DNA of 41,967 nucleotides from Kordiimonadaceae bacterium (lineage in GTDB: Bacteria; Pseudomonadota; Alphaproteobacteria; Sphingomonadales; Emcibacteraceae): the NCBI GenBank assembly GCA_018660225.1, contig JABJKT010000088.1, positions 1-41,967 of the forward strand. Direction: 5' to 3'. Every line of letters starts with the position of its first letter. Positions within the stretch are counted from its first letter, which is position 1. The notes below the pieces were generated by a model, which saw only the letters and a program-made list of their open reading frames with translations, made no database searches and had not been told where the DNA came from. Below are positions 1 through 9,065 of the stretch, piece by piece. The translations under genes were made by a program, and so were the position numbers.

Positions 1-1236
1 CCTGCATTCCTCCAATGACATTATAAGGATCCTGATTATCAACAGACACTTCATAAAACTGACCAATGGGTAACGTGGTAGAGGCCCAAGTCTTTGAGCC
101 ATCAAAGCTGATATTTACACCGCCATCGCCGGACAGGATCATATGATCATTGTCGGCCGGGTTTATCCATAAAGAGTGGAGATCAAAATGCACATGACGC
201 ATATTCATCTTCGCGAACGTCTTACCGCCATCGGTAGAGCGGTGAAGCTCAAGAAGAGGTAGCCAGATCGTGTTGTCATCTTTTGGATCAATAGTGATAT
301 TTGAATAATAATAAACAGGTCTTGTCGGTGCCGTACTTTGATGGGTCCAGCTTGCGCCGCCGTCCTCGGAGCGGTAAATGCCGTACTGATGATTACCGTC
401 CGGATCGCGGTCAGTCATAAGGTGGGCATATAGGATGTCAGAATTATTCTGAGCCACCACAAGATGGATTTTACCCATATCGACAGTAGGAAGACCATTT
501 GTTAAGTGGGTCCAGCTTTCACCACCATCAAGGGTTTTATATATACCGCTGCTCGGGCCGATATCATCCATATCACCACCGCCAAAACGAAAACGCTGCC
601 ACATTGACGCATACATAATGTCCGGATTATGGGGATCAAATTCTATATCATGACCACCGGTTTCTTCGTCAATATAAAGCACTTTGCGCCAGCTCATCCC
701 GCCGTTGGTGGTTTTATAGATGCCTTTATGTTCGCTTTCCCCCCACAGATAACCGCTCGCGGCCACATAAACGATGTCGGGATTGGTTGGATGAATTTTA
801 ATATCGGAAATATGATAACTTTCCGGCAGGCCCATATTTTTCCATGTTTCACCGCCGTCAGTTGATTTATAAACACCGTCACCATAAGTAGTGACCCGTG
901 TTCCGGCATTTTCACCGGTCCCAAGCCAAACAACATCACTGTCCAACTTTGATACGGCCACATAACCAGTCGAGGCGACATTATACTGGGCGAAAACATT
1001 CCTGAAGGTAACACCGTTATTATCACTTTTCCAAAGGCCACCGCCAGCAGCCGTGGCAAATATAACCTTGGGATTATTTTCATCAGCCACCACATACCAT
1101 GAACGTCCTGCGGGCAATGCCGGGCCAAGCTGTCGCCAATGCCAGTCTTCTATTAGGTCCGCGTTAAAACCCTCTTGGGCAATCGTTGTACAGAATGATG
1201 AAAAAAAGATAGCAATCGCGATAATTATTTTATTCA
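1..1236 (-). CDS. Secreted BNR/Asp-box repeat (sortilin- or WD40/YVTN-like) protein, 3' end outside window
   Basis: A frame stays open from an ATG at 1236 to the left edge of the window, giving 412 residues and no stop, so the C-terminal part is missing. The N-terminus is a signal peptide (hydrophobic residues 4-20, likely cut after TIA). Five Asp-box repeats of the S-x-D-G-G-x-[TS]-[WF] type are visible near residues 125, 176, 235, 290 and 334, interleaved with NPD(I)xY/W strands, as in beta-propeller proteins of the VPS10/sortilin, BNR and photosystem-II-stability-factor superfamily. Such proteins are secreted or outer-membrane associated; no catalytic residue can be assigned. It is transcribed divergently from the OsmC gene across an 83-bp gap. 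Confidence 0.85.
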
Positions 1237-1319
1237 TGATATATCCCTCAGAAATATTGATTTTTTCAAAGACTATCGTCTAAACTTGTAAATGTATAGA
1301 TAGGATTGAGGAATATTAT

Positions 1320-1757
1320 ATGTCAGATACACAAACAGTTGTCGTTTCGCAGACGGAACAAGGTAAATATACCAATAGCATTGAAACCAGTTCGGGCCAC
1401 AAGATGATAGCCGACGAGCCATTATCAGTTGGTGGGGATGACCTCGGCCCCTCACCTTATGACTTTTTATTATCAGCGCTCGGTGCTTGCAAATCCATGA
1501 CCATGCGCATGTATGCGAACCGAAAAGGATATAATCTTGATCATGTGGAAGTGAAACTATCCCATTCAAAAATACATGCAACTGACTGCGAAAATTGCGA
1601 AACAAAAAAAGGCCTGGTCGATCATATCCAAACTGATATTACAATTGAAGGCGATCTGACCGACGAAGAGCGGCAAAAAATATTCGACATTGCCGCACGC
1701 TGCCCAGTTCATAGGACAATCACCAGTGAAATAATTATTAATTCCTCACTGCGGTGA
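1320..1757 (+). CDS. OsmC family peroxiredoxin-like protein
   Basis: A 145-residue protein with the OsmC fold signature. The resolving-type cysteine lies in SALGACKSMTMRMYA (Cys57) and the second redox cysteine in ARCPVHRTI (Cys128). An additional CxxC (Cys90/Cys93) sits in the segment HATDCENC, a variant seen in OsmC domains that also occur fused to alpha/beta hydrolases. These proteins reduce organic hydroperoxides in the cytoplasm. The start ATG follows a GAGGAA purine stretch. The last 12 bases overlap the 3' end of the convergent sulfatase gene, so there is no room for an independent terminator between them. The physiological thiol partner is not evident. Confidence 0.9.
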   Translation: MSDTQTVVVSQTEQGKYTNSIETSSGHKMIADEPLSVGGDDLGPSPYDFLLSALGACKSMTMRMYANRKGYNLDHVEVKLSHSKIHATDCENCETKKGLVDHIQTDITIEGDLTDEERQKIFDIAARCPVHRTITSEIIINSSLR

Positions 1758-3401
1758 AGCGTATGGGTTTTCACCGTTTATGGGCAGAATAATATTGTTA
1801 TTAGCCACATAATCTTCCCATAGTAGCTCTAGTGCCGCTATTTTATCAGAATTCAGTGCTGCAACATCTTTTGTTTCTGATGGATCATCATCCAGATTAT
1901 AGAGCTGCCATTCTCCGCTTCCAATCGGTTCAGCCTGCATTGTCATTTTCCACGCTCCTTGTCGAATTGCGCGGCGGCCAAAAAGTTCCCAGACGATGAT
2001 TTCTTCGGGCTTATAAACGCTCGTATCCAAGTCATTTAAATGAGGCAGTATTGATTTCCCGGTTATCGGATATACATCACGGCCTTTATACTTAGTTCCG
2101 GGGTGAGTTGTATTTGCCAGTTCAAGTAACGTCGGCGCAATATCCTTTACGGTCATAAATCCATGATCAATATCCCCTTTATAAGGTAGATCACCATAGC
2201 GAATTATCGATGGCACTTTAATGCCGCCCTCACCAACAAATGCTTTAAAATCACGGTATGGTCCGGAACCAACTTGGGCCCACTGCGCACCATAATGGAC
2301 AAAAGAGTTTACCGTTCCCATGCTCTGGACACTGTTATCGAAGGCTTCTGGTATCCACTCTGCATTTGAGCCCATATTACCGATATTATTTCCTTCGGCC
2401 CCATTATCAGACATAAAAAGGATAAATGTATTATCATACTCGCCTATTTGTTTGAGATGATCGATCACCCGGCCGATATTACGGTCAAGATTATCAACCA
2501 TCGCCGCAAAAATTTCCATTTTTCGCGCTTCTGATCGTTGCTCGTCAGCGCTTAACTGGTCCCAGCTTTCAATATAATCCGGGGCCATACTGGTTATGGT
2601 TTTTTCATCAATGATACCAAGCTCTCTTAATCTAGCGATGCGGTCCGTCCTGATCTGATCATATCCGCTGTCATATTCCCCTTTATAAAGGTCTATATCT
2701 TCTGGTGCCACCTGTAATGGCCAGTGCGGTGCAGTATAGGCGAGATAGCCAAAGAAAGGATTACCGTCAGCACGGTCCTGATCGATATAGCCGATCATTT
2801 TGTCGGTATAATAGTTTGAGGAATAAAAATCATCTGGAATTTCAGCAACTTCGCCGTTTTCAATATAATCCGCTATAGCACCTCGGGCCAAGCCGCCCCG
2901 ATCACTAAAATGGCTCGCTCCGCCTTGAAGCAGGACGAATGACTGCTCAAAACCCCGGCTTTGTGGCTGCAGCTCCTGCACATACCCCAAATGCCATTTA
3001 CCGGTCATATAGGTATGATAGCCACTATCCTGCAAAATGCTCGATACGGAAACCACGTCTTTATTAAGAACGGCCTCATAACCCCTTTTACCCAATTGAT
3101 TGGTATCCCAGCTACCGTTCATAGTGCCAAGCCCTGCTAGGTGATAGTCGGCACCACTAAGCAGCATGGCTCTCGTTGGTGAACAGGTCGGTGCGGCATA
3201 AAAATTGGTCAGCAGCAAGCCATCTCCGGCAAGATCATCAAGGTTAGGCGTGCGAATTTCACCGCCATATGCGCCAATATCCGTATAGCCAAGATCATCA
3301 GCGAGGATGATTAGAATATTGGGTCTTTCCGGCTCATTACTTTGCTCTGCACAGCCCACAAGAAGAAGTGCGGCAAAGATATACCCTGTTATATTTCTCA
3401 T
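1746..3401 (-). CDS. Lipoprotein arylsulfatase-type sulfatase
   Basis: A 551-residue type I sulfatase. A lipoprotein signal ends in LLLVGC (Cys17), so the enzyme should be membrane-anchored on the periplasmic side. Metal-binding Asp35-Asp36 occur in ILADDLGYTD, and the formylglycine motif C-x-P-x-R is present as CSPTR (73-77), the cysteine being the residue converted by a sulfatase-maturing enzyme. Downstream motifs TGKWHLG and MSDNGAEG are also family hallmarks. Length is typical. It is the last gene of the minus-strand run, 12 bp after the tryptophan-dioxygenase-like gene. Its relation to aromatic catabolism is unclear; an aryl sulfate ester is possible but unproven. No maturase gene is in the window. 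Confidence 0.88.
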   Translation of the reverse strand: MRNITGYIFAALLLVGCAEQSNEPERPNILIILADDLGYTDIGAYGGEIRTPNLDDLAGDGLLLTNFYAAPTCSPTRAMLLSGADYHLAGLGTMNGSWDTNQLGKRGYEAVLNKDVVSVSSILQDSGYHTYMTGKWHLGYVQELQPQSRGFEQSFVLLQGGASHFSDRGGLARGAIADYIENGEVAEIPDDFYSSNYYTDKMIGYIDQDRADGNPFFGYLAYTAPHWPLQVAPEDIDLYKGEYDSGYDQIRTDRIARLRELGIIDEKTITSMAPDYIESWDQLSADEQRSEARKMEIFAAMVDNLDRNIGRVIDHLKQIGEYDNTFILFMSDNGAEGNNIGNMGSNAEWIPEAFDNSVQSMGTVNSFVHYGAQWAQVGSGPYRDFKAFVGEGGIKVPSIIRYGDLPYKGDIDHGFMTVKDIAPTLLELANTTHPGTKYKGRDVYPITGKSILPHLNDLDTSVYKPEEIIVWELFGRRAIRQGAWKMTMQAEPIGSGEWQLYNLDDDPSETKDVAALNSDKIAALELLWEDYVANNNIILPINGENPYASPQ

Positions 3402-3413
3402 ACCCTGTTCTTT

Positions 3414-4349
3414 CTATAATTCAGTGCGTATTGTCCACAGTTCAGGAAAGAACCTGTGATCAACGGCTTGCTTGAGCCAGCCTACCCCTGCCGAGCCACC
3501 CGTTCCCGGTTTAAAACCTAATATCCGCTCAACGGAAACAAAATGACGGTGGCGGTACTGGGAAAATATATCGGCTATTTCGGTCAGTCCCTCGCCGAGC
3601 ATATATAGCTCGTTTTCTGGTGTGGGATCAGAATATACTTTGAGCCAAGCCTGCTCGACCGACTTGTGAATTTTATATTTCTCAGACCAGTCCCGATCAA
3701 GGCATTCATCCGCAACCTCATAACCATTTCTATGAAGAAGACCTATTACATCATCATAAAGGCTTGCTGAGTTGAAATTTTTCAGAAGTGCCGGATAAAC
3801 ATGGGGCACATTGCTATGGGCATCGCACATTTTTTTATTCTTATTACCCAGAATAAATTCAATATGGCGGTACATGAAGGAAAGCTGCCCTGACGCGACA
3901 CTTAAATAATCACGGAATTTATTAAAGCCGTCAGTTTTAATGGTCGATAGCACTTCCCAGACATTTATGATCAGTGTTAATATTTTTTTACAGCGGTCAA
4001 GGATGACAAAGGCATTAGCAATATCATCATCTTTGATGCGAAGTTGAAGATTATAAAGTTCATAATAAAGCGATTTAAACAGAAGTTCTTTGGCTTGACC
4101 CATAATGATAAAGCACATTTCATCATAACCGTCCGAGCGCGGATGCTGAAGGCTGAGCAAAAGATCAATACTTTCATAATCAATATAAGGATTGCTGCCG
4201 CCGTAAAAATCAGTGATCGGATCACCTTCTGTTTCAATGACCTTCTTCTCTCGGTCCTGATCATTAAAAACGTCCATCGGCCGGGCGTGTGCCGCAGCGT
4301 CCACACCGGTCGGATCAACGACCTTAGGAATGACAAACTCAAAACTCAT
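3414..4349 (-). CDS. kynA: Tryptophan 2,3-dioxygenase-like haem protein
   Basis: A 311-residue protein of the tryptophan/indoleamine dioxygenase superfamily, which opens the indole ring to N-formylkynurenine. Visible family features are YGGSNPYIDYESIDLLLSLQ near the N-terminus, ASGQLSFMYRHIEFILG (Arg161 aligning with the substrate-carboxylate Arg), the axial haem histidine in YRHRHF (His269) and the GTGGSAG loop (282-288). The C-terminal FPELWTIRTEL is also typical. At the position of the conserved active-site His before Asp-Glu (His76 of human TDO), this protein has Tyr75 (GYDEMCF). An AAGGGAG ribosome site sits 6 nt before the ATG, overlapping the end of the decarboxylase gene. Substrate may be tryptophan or another indole; activity is uncertain given the substitution. 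Confidence 0.8.
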   Translation of the reverse strand: MSFEFVIPKVVDPTGVDAAAHARPMDVFNDQDREKKVIETEGDPITDFYGGSNPYIDYESIDLLLSLQHPRSDGYDEMCFIIMGQAKELLFKSLYYELYNLQLRIKDDDIANAFVILDRCKKILTLIINVWEVLSTIKTDGFNKFRDYLSVASGQLSFMYRHIEFILGNKNKKMCDAHSNVPHVYPALLKNFNSASLYDDVIGLLHRNGYEVADECLDRDWSEKYKIHKSVEQAWLKVYSDPTPENELYMLGEGLTEIADIFSQYRHRHFVSVERILGFKPGTGGSAGVGWLKQAVDHRFFPELWTIRTEL

Positions 4350-4360
4350 TAATTTCTCCC

Positions 4361-5353
4361 TTAAATATTAAAGAAACCTGCCGCATTATCCGCCAAAATG
4401 GAAGCTTTTTGTTGATCCGATAGCGTTGGATGTCCGCGCACCAGTGCGCCCATTTCAATTTCACCAAGCGGGAATGGATAATCGGTGCCAAACATTATCC
4501 GCTCAGTACCGCTGCATTTCACAAGTAAATCCAAAGCATCATCACTAAATACCGCGCTATCAACATAAAAGCGGTCCATATATGACGAAGGAAGATTTGG
4601 GCAGTCATTACGGACAATGTCGCGCTCACGCCATGCATTATCAACCCGGCCCATAAGATAAGCAAAACTACCACCGCCATGGGCAAAGCAGAGCTTTAAA
4701 TTTTCAGGCAACCGCTCAAAAGAACCGGAAAGAATAAGTGATAAAATCGAAAGCTGAGTTTCGGCGGGCATAGCGACGAGCCACTGCAGCATATATTTAG
4801 GCATTCGCTCAGGCGACATCATATCCCACGGATGAATAAGCACCGGTGCATTGATACTCGCGCAATGTTGCAAAAACGTAACGATTCCTTCATCATCAAG
4901 GTTTTTATCCTTAACATGATTGCCGATCTGCACCGCAACATGACCGCACTCCATAGCCCGGCTCACCTCATAGCAGGCCATATCAATATCCTGAAGTGGC
5001 ACCTGACACATGGCTTTTAGGCGCGCCGGATTATGGGAACACAGCCTAAGCGCTTCGTCATTTATCACTTTTGCGCATTCGAGCGCTTGTCTCGCCGGTT
5101 TCTCATAGGCAAAGAGTATCGGCGTGGCACACATGATTTGAACATCGACCGCATATTTATCCATTTCTTCAATGCGCCGCTCGCCCTTCCAACAGGCATC
5201 ATATATGGGACGGTAATCTTCACCACCCAGCGTAATCATGCCTTTCTCATCTGATACTTTACGAAACCCCGGCCAATCACCATCACCGAAGCGGGTGTCG
5301 AGATCCGGGAAACTATCCGGATAAAAATGCGAATGGATGTCTATTGTTTTCAT
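4361..5353 (-). CDS. nbaD: 2-amino-3-carboxymuconate-6-semialdehyde decarboxylase (ACMSD)
   Basis: A 330-residue amidohydrolase-superfamily decarboxylase that converts ACMS, the product of 3-hydroxyanthranilate ring cleavage, to 2-aminomuconate semialdehyde. Metal ligands are visible as H-x-H in DIHSHFYP (His7, His9), His174 in LIHPWD and Asp291 in FGTDYPFP; His225 in the AHGGG motif is the second catalytic-site histidine. These positions agree with animal and bacterial ACMSD. I take the ATG at 5353, directly after the stop codon of the dioxygenase gene, over an in-frame ATG 18 bases upstream that lies inside that gene, because family proteins begin at M-K-x-I-D-I-H-x-H. It is translationally linked to the upstream 3-hydroxyanthranilate dioxygenase. 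Confidence 0.92.
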   Translation of the reverse strand: MKTIDIHSHFYPDSFPDLDTRFGDGDWPGFRKVSDEKGMITLGGEDYRPIYDACWKGERRIEEMDKYAVDVQIMCATPILFAYEKPARQALECAKVINDEALRLCSHNPARLKAMCQVPLQDIDMACYEVSRAMECGHVAVQIGNHVKDKNLDDEGIVTFLQHCASINAPVLIHPWDMMSPERMPKYMLQWLVAMPAETQLSILSLILSGSFERLPENLKLCFAHGGGSFAYLMGRVDNAWRERDIVRNDCPNLPSSYMDRFYVDSAVFSDDALDLLVKCSGTERIMFGTDYPFPLGEIEMGALVRGHPTLSDQQKASILADNAAGFFNI

Positions 5354-5355
5354 AT

Positions 5356-5922
5356 TTATAACTCTACCCATCCCTCAGGTGGTTTGCCTTTACCGGGATG
5401 GACTTCGCCGCAATTCTTGCACGTCCGCGCATCCATATTATCGTGATAATCCTGATATAATTTTGGTAGCGCCGTGACAATCATGCTCGGGTCCGTAAGG
5501 GCAACCTCAACACGGTGAACTTTATCACCGCAGTTAAAGCAGTACCATTCAAAACCTTCCATCATATCCGGCTGGCGCGGTGCTTCAACAACGATACCGA
5601 CCGAGCCTTCCTGCGGTCTTTGCGGCGCGTGAATTACATGTGGCTGCATTAAAAACACTTCTCCCTCACGAATAGGAACATCATATATTACACCATTTTC
5701 AGCGATTTTAAGCATCATATCGCCCTTGATCTGATAGAACCATTCCTCGACCGGGTCATCATGAAAATCAACTCTAGTGTTGGGGCCACCAACGACCATA
5801 ACAATCATTCCAGTTGTCTCGTCATGAAGCATCTTATTGCCAACGGGCGGCTTTAATTGATCTTGATTATCTTCGATCCATTTTTTAAAATTAAACGGTA
5901 TTAATGTTGGATGTATGGGCAT
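5356..5922 (-). CDS. nbaC: 3-hydroxyanthranilate 3,4-dioxygenase
   Basis: A 188-residue cupin dioxygenase that opens the ring of 3-hydroxyanthranilate to ACMS. The non-haem iron triad is clear: His54 and Glu60 in DFHDDPVEEWFYQ and His98 in QPHVIHAPQRP, with the same spacing as the Ralstonia enzyme (51/57/95). Substrate residues Arg50, Arg102 and Glu113 are also in place. The bacterial rubredoxin-like second iron site is complete, with CFNC (128/131) and CKNC (168/171). A strong GGAAGGA ribosome site precedes the ATG, which overlaps the stop of the RidA-type gene by one base (TAATG). The gene sits in correct pathway order between the deaminase and the decarboxylase genes. Confidence 0.95.
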   Translation of the reverse strand: MPIHPTLIPFNFKKWIEDNQDQLKPPVGNKMLHDETTGMIVMVVGGPNTRVDFHDDPVEEWFYQIKGDMMLKIAENGVIYDVPIREGEVFLMQPHVIHAPQRPQEGSVGIVVEAPRQPDMMEGFEWYCFNCGDKVHRVEVALTDPSMIVTALPKLYQDYHDNMDARTCKNCGEVHPGKGKPPEGWVEL

Positions 5923-6338
5923 TATTCTTCCTTCCTCATAGCAACGGCTTTTATTTCGATAAGTAAATTGGGATGAGGTAGCGCACGTACGGCAACGGTG
6001 GTTCTTGCCGGGCCTGTTTCGCTATCAAAAAATTCACTGTAGACATCATTATAACCTTTAAAATCATCCATATTAACCAGATAGCTACTAAGTTCCACCA
6101 GATCAGAAAGCTCGGCACCAGCGGCTTTTAAAGTCGCTTCGATGTTTTTGATAACGGCCCTTGTTTGCACCGCTATATCAAGCGTAACATCACCATTTTC
6201 CGCTATTTCCACTCCCGCATGGCTATTATCAGAACGCCGCGAGCTGGTTCCTGAAATATAAATATAATCACCAGCCCTTTTATAGTGGGGATAAGCACCA
6301 AGCGGCTTTGCTTTTCCTTCGATCACTTCACTTTTCAT
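5922..6338 (-). CDS. nbaF: RidA/YjgF-family 2-aminomuconate deaminase
   Basis: A 138-residue Rid-family protein. The C-terminal half shows the family pattern GPARTTVAVRALPHPNLLIE with the Arg that in RidA holds the substrate carboxylate. Rid homologues placed beside ACMSD and the semialdehyde dehydrogenase in 2-nitrobenzoate and aminophenol clusters act as 2-aminomuconate deaminases, releasing ammonia to give 4-oxalocrotonate; the same context supports that role here. An AAGGA site lies 6 nt before the ATG, overlapping the end of the aldehyde dehydrogenase gene. General enamine/imine hydrolysis, the usual RidA role, is the alternative. No gene for the following step (oxalocrotonate decarboxylase) is present in the window. 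Confidence 0.85.
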   Translation of the reverse strand: MKSEVIEGKAKPLGAYPHYKRAGDYIYISGTSSRRSDNSHAGVEIAENGDVTLDIAVQTRAVIKNIEATLKAAGAELSDLVELSSYLVNMDDFKGYNDVYSEFFDSETGPARTTVAVRALPHPNLLIEIKAVAMRKEE

Positions 6339-6340
6339 TT

Positions 6341-7801
6341 TTATTCCTTAATGCAAATCGTTAGCGGCTCTGAGTAAAATTCAAGACTGTGAATTCCGCC
6401 TTCACGGCCAATACCGGAAAGCTTTACCCCACCGAACGGTGTTCTAAGATCGCGCAGGAACCAGTCATTGACCCAGCAAATCCCCACTTCCATCTGTCTC
6501 GCCACACGGTTTGCCTTATCCATATCCGTGGTCCAGATAGCGGCAGCAAGGCCATATTCACTGTCATTTGCCTTGGCTATAACCTCATCTTCTTGATCAA
6601 AAGGTGAAATATGGCAAACGGGGCCAAAAATTTCCTCTTTTATTATACGGGCCTCTTCAGATAATCCTGTCCAAATGGTTGGTTTAATGAAAGCGCCATT
6701 ATCACGTTCATCGCCAAATTCCGGCACGCTGCCGCCGGTAATTACCGTTGCCCCTTCCTCAAGTGCCAGTGAAAAATAGCCAAGCACTTTATCCTTATGT
6801 TCTTTGGAAATAAGTGGCCCCATATCGGCGTCGTCTTCTGGCCTGCCGATTTTTATAGCTTCGGCCTTTTCCTTTAAGGCGCTGACAAACTTATCAAATA
6901 TCGCTCGCTCAACATAAACACGCTCTGAACATAGGCAAACCTGCCCACAATTTGAAAAAGCAGAACGAACGGTTCCGGCTAACGCCGCATCAAAATCCGC
7001 ATCAGCAAAAATAATCGCGGCATTTTTACCGCCAAGCTCAAAAGAAACTGGTTTTAATCCAACAGCAGCATTTTTCATAATGGTGGAACCGGTACTGCTT
7101 TCACCGGTAAAAGTTATTGCATCCACATCTTTATTAGCCACCATAAATTCACCGGCTGAATTTGGTCCAAAACCATGTAACAGATTAAACACGCCCTTCG
7201 GCATCCCTACGGTGTCCATAACTTCGGCAAGCAATGTCGCCGTTGACGGTGTTTCTTCAGATGGCTTTACAACAACCGTATTGCCGACAGCAAGCACTGG
7301 CGCCACTTTCCAAGTCATTAGTAGAAGCGGCAGGTTCCACGGCGATATAACCGAAACAACGCCAATTGGTTTATTGACGATTATATTTGTTGCACCCTTC
7401 CCATCTGGCGTATCCATTTTAAAGGACTGCTCATTTTGGCTCGCCGCAAGATCAGCGAAAAAGCGAAAATTGGCAGCACCGCGGGGAATATCAATATTTT
7501 TTACCTGAGCGTGTGCCTTGCCGGTATCGGCAATTTCCGCAGCAACAAAATCATCAAAACGCTGTTCTATTTCATCAGCGACTTTATTGAGCATTTCGCT
7601 GCGGTCCTTTTGTGACATTGCCCCCCATTCACCATGAAGAGCATTCTTTGCTGCCTGCACAGCATTATCAACAATTATTTCGTCTGCTTCGGAAACTTTC
7701 GCAACCAACGTGCCATCAACCGGACTGATATCATCAAAATAGTTTTCACTATCGACAAATTCACCATTAATATAATTCTTAATAATCTTAAGAGAAGTCA
7801 A
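6341..7801 (-). CDS. nbaE: 2-aminomuconate 6-semialdehyde dehydrogenase (ALDH superfamily)
   Basis: A full-length aldehyde dehydrogenase of 486 residues. The general-base Glu is in FELGGKNAAII (Glu255) and the catalytic Cys in SNCGQVC (Cys289); the coenzyme segment ISPWNLPLLLMTWK and the FGG-x-K-x-SGIGREGG C-terminal motif match the 2-hydroxymuconic/2-aminomuconic semialdehyde dehydrogenase group. It should oxidise 2-aminomuconate semialdehyde with NAD to 2-aminomuconate. There is no ATG near the N-terminus. I place the start at a TTG (7801) because GGAG lies 6 nt upstream of it; another TTG four codons earlier lacks such a site. It follows the permease gene by 15 bp. Confidence 0.9.
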   Translation of the reverse strand: MTSLKIIKNYINGEFVDSENYFDDISPVDGTLVAKVSEADEIIVDNAVQAAKNALHGEWGAMSQKDRSEMLNKVADEIEQRFDDFVAAEIADTGKAHAQVKNIDIPRGAANFRFFADLAASQNEQSFKMDTPDGKGATNIIVNKPIGVVSVISPWNLPLLLMTWKVAPVLAVGNTVVVKPSEETPSTATLLAEVMDTVGMPKGVFNLLHGFGPNSAGEFMVANKDVDAITFTGESSTGSTIMKNAAVGLKPVSFELGGKNAAIIFADADFDAALAGTVRSAFSNCGQVCLCSERVYVERAIFDKFVSALKEKAEAIKIGRPEDDADMGPLISKEHKDKVLGYFSLALEEGATVITGGSVPEFGDERDNGAFIKPTIWTGLSEEARIIKEEIFGPVCHISPFDQEDEVIAKANDSEYGLAAAIWTTDMDKANRVARQMEVGICWVNDWFLRDLRTPFGGVKLSGIGREGGIHSLEFYSEPLTICIKE

Positions 7802-7816
7802 TATTCGCTCCAATTG

Positions 7817-9043
7817 TTAATAAACAGGCAACACTCCTGCGATACTTAGAAAATAACATACAAACAGAACCACTGAATATCCAAGGATAAATATTACCAT
7901 TTTATCCCCGCCGCGAACCCTAAATAACGGACTACCATGTTTTTTACGACTTGCGCGCACGCATAGAGCAGGAATGAGCGTTGCGACGACAATGCCGCAT
8001 AGGCCAACGAGGCCAATGGCATAATGAAAACCATTTGGGAAAAACACACCGCCGATTGTAGGCGGCACAAAACATATAAGCGCAGTTTTAAGACGGCCCA
8101 TTCCGCTATCACCTAATTTAAATTTATCTGCCATATAATCAAACAGGCCAATCGCAGCCCCAAGGAAAGAGGACACCACCGCCAAATTGGCAAAAGCATT
8201 AATAAATCCCGCCAGACTGCTACTCGTGCCAACATTAGTAAGTGCACCAACCATATCACCAATATTACCGCCGTTATCAATGACCGGTCGCATATCGGCA
8301 CGAGAAATATTGCCCTGCACCACCATCATCCATAAGGCATAAATCACCAATGAAATTAATGTGCCGTAAAACAGGCAATCGCGAATTACATTTGGATTTT
8401 TCCCATAAAATTTCACCAGACTTGGTACGGAAGTATGAAACCCGAATGAGGCCAGAAAATAAGGCAGTGCTGCAAAAACAAAGGGTGTGTAGCTCATTTT
8501 AGTATCAAGCAATATTGGAAGCTTAATTTGGGTCGTCAGATCGCCTACAGACAGAATAAAAGTTATCAACATACCACCAACGAATATTGCATTCATGCGG
8601 CCAAGAAAACCTGTGCTGACCCATACAATTGAAGAAAGTCCTATCGCAAAAATCAAGCCCGCCATAATCGGTGGCAAAGATATTCCAAGGGAGACATCCA
8701 AAGTATGACTAACGATTGAACCACCACCGCTAATATAGGCATAAGCTAATATATAAAGAATAAAAGCCAGCGTTATACCATTTACAACATTCCACCCCTT
8801 GCCGATGGTATCTTTAACAAAAGTATCAAAACTGGCCCCCGGGGTATAGTTCAGGTTCGTTTCAAGTATCATTAAACTGGAATGATAAAGACAAAACCAA
8901 CTGAATAATAATGCAATTATTGACCAATTAAACCACATTCCAGCAGAGGCAACAGGAAGTGCAAACATTCCTGCACCAACCGTTGCTCCTGCAACAATAG
9001 ATATACCGACTAACCTTGAAGGTCCTTTTACCTCACCTGTCAT
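7817..9043 (-). CDS. Aromatic amino acid permease, Mtr/TnaB/TyrP (HAAAP) family
   Basis: A 408-residue integral membrane protein with about eleven hydrophobic segments. The N-terminus (GISIVAGATVGAGMFALP) is the unwound first helix typical of the hydroxy/aromatic amino acid permease family, whose E. coli members take up tryptophan or tyrosine by proton symport. Length fits the roughly 400-residue family norm when translation begins at the ATG at 9043, preceded by GGGA at a suitable distance; a longer frame to 9106 would run into the preceding gene. Within a cluster for 3-hydroxyanthranilate breakdown it is the obvious importer of tryptophan, kynurenine or a related compound, which is an inference from position. 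Confidence 0.88.
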   Translation of the reverse strand: MTGEVKGPSRLVGISIVAGATVGAGMFALPVASAGMWFNWSIIALLFSWFCLYHSSLMILETNLNYTPGASFDTFVKDTIGKGWNVVNGITLAFILYILAYAYISGGGSIVSHTLDVSLGISLPPIMAGLIFAIGLSSIVWVSTGFLGRMNAIFVGGMLITFILSVGDLTTQIKLPILLDTKMSYTPFVFAALPYFLASFGFHTSVPSLVKFYGKNPNVIRDCLFYGTLISLVIYALWMMVVQGNISRADMRPVIDNGGNIGDMVGALTNVGTSSSLAGFINAFANLAVVSSFLGAAIGLFDYMADKFKLGDSGMGRLKTALICFVPPTIGGVFFPNGFHYAIGLVGLCGIVVATLIPALCVRASRKKHGSPLFRVRGGDKMVIFILGYSVVLFVCYFLSIAGVLPVY

Positions 9044-9065
9044 TTTTATTTCCCATTTTATTTTG

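Noticed and set aside
694-1128. Internal open frame within the BNR-repeat gene region
   Set aside because: The overlapping frame that runs to the window edge carries a signal peptide and five Asp-box repeats, so the other frame is a shadow.
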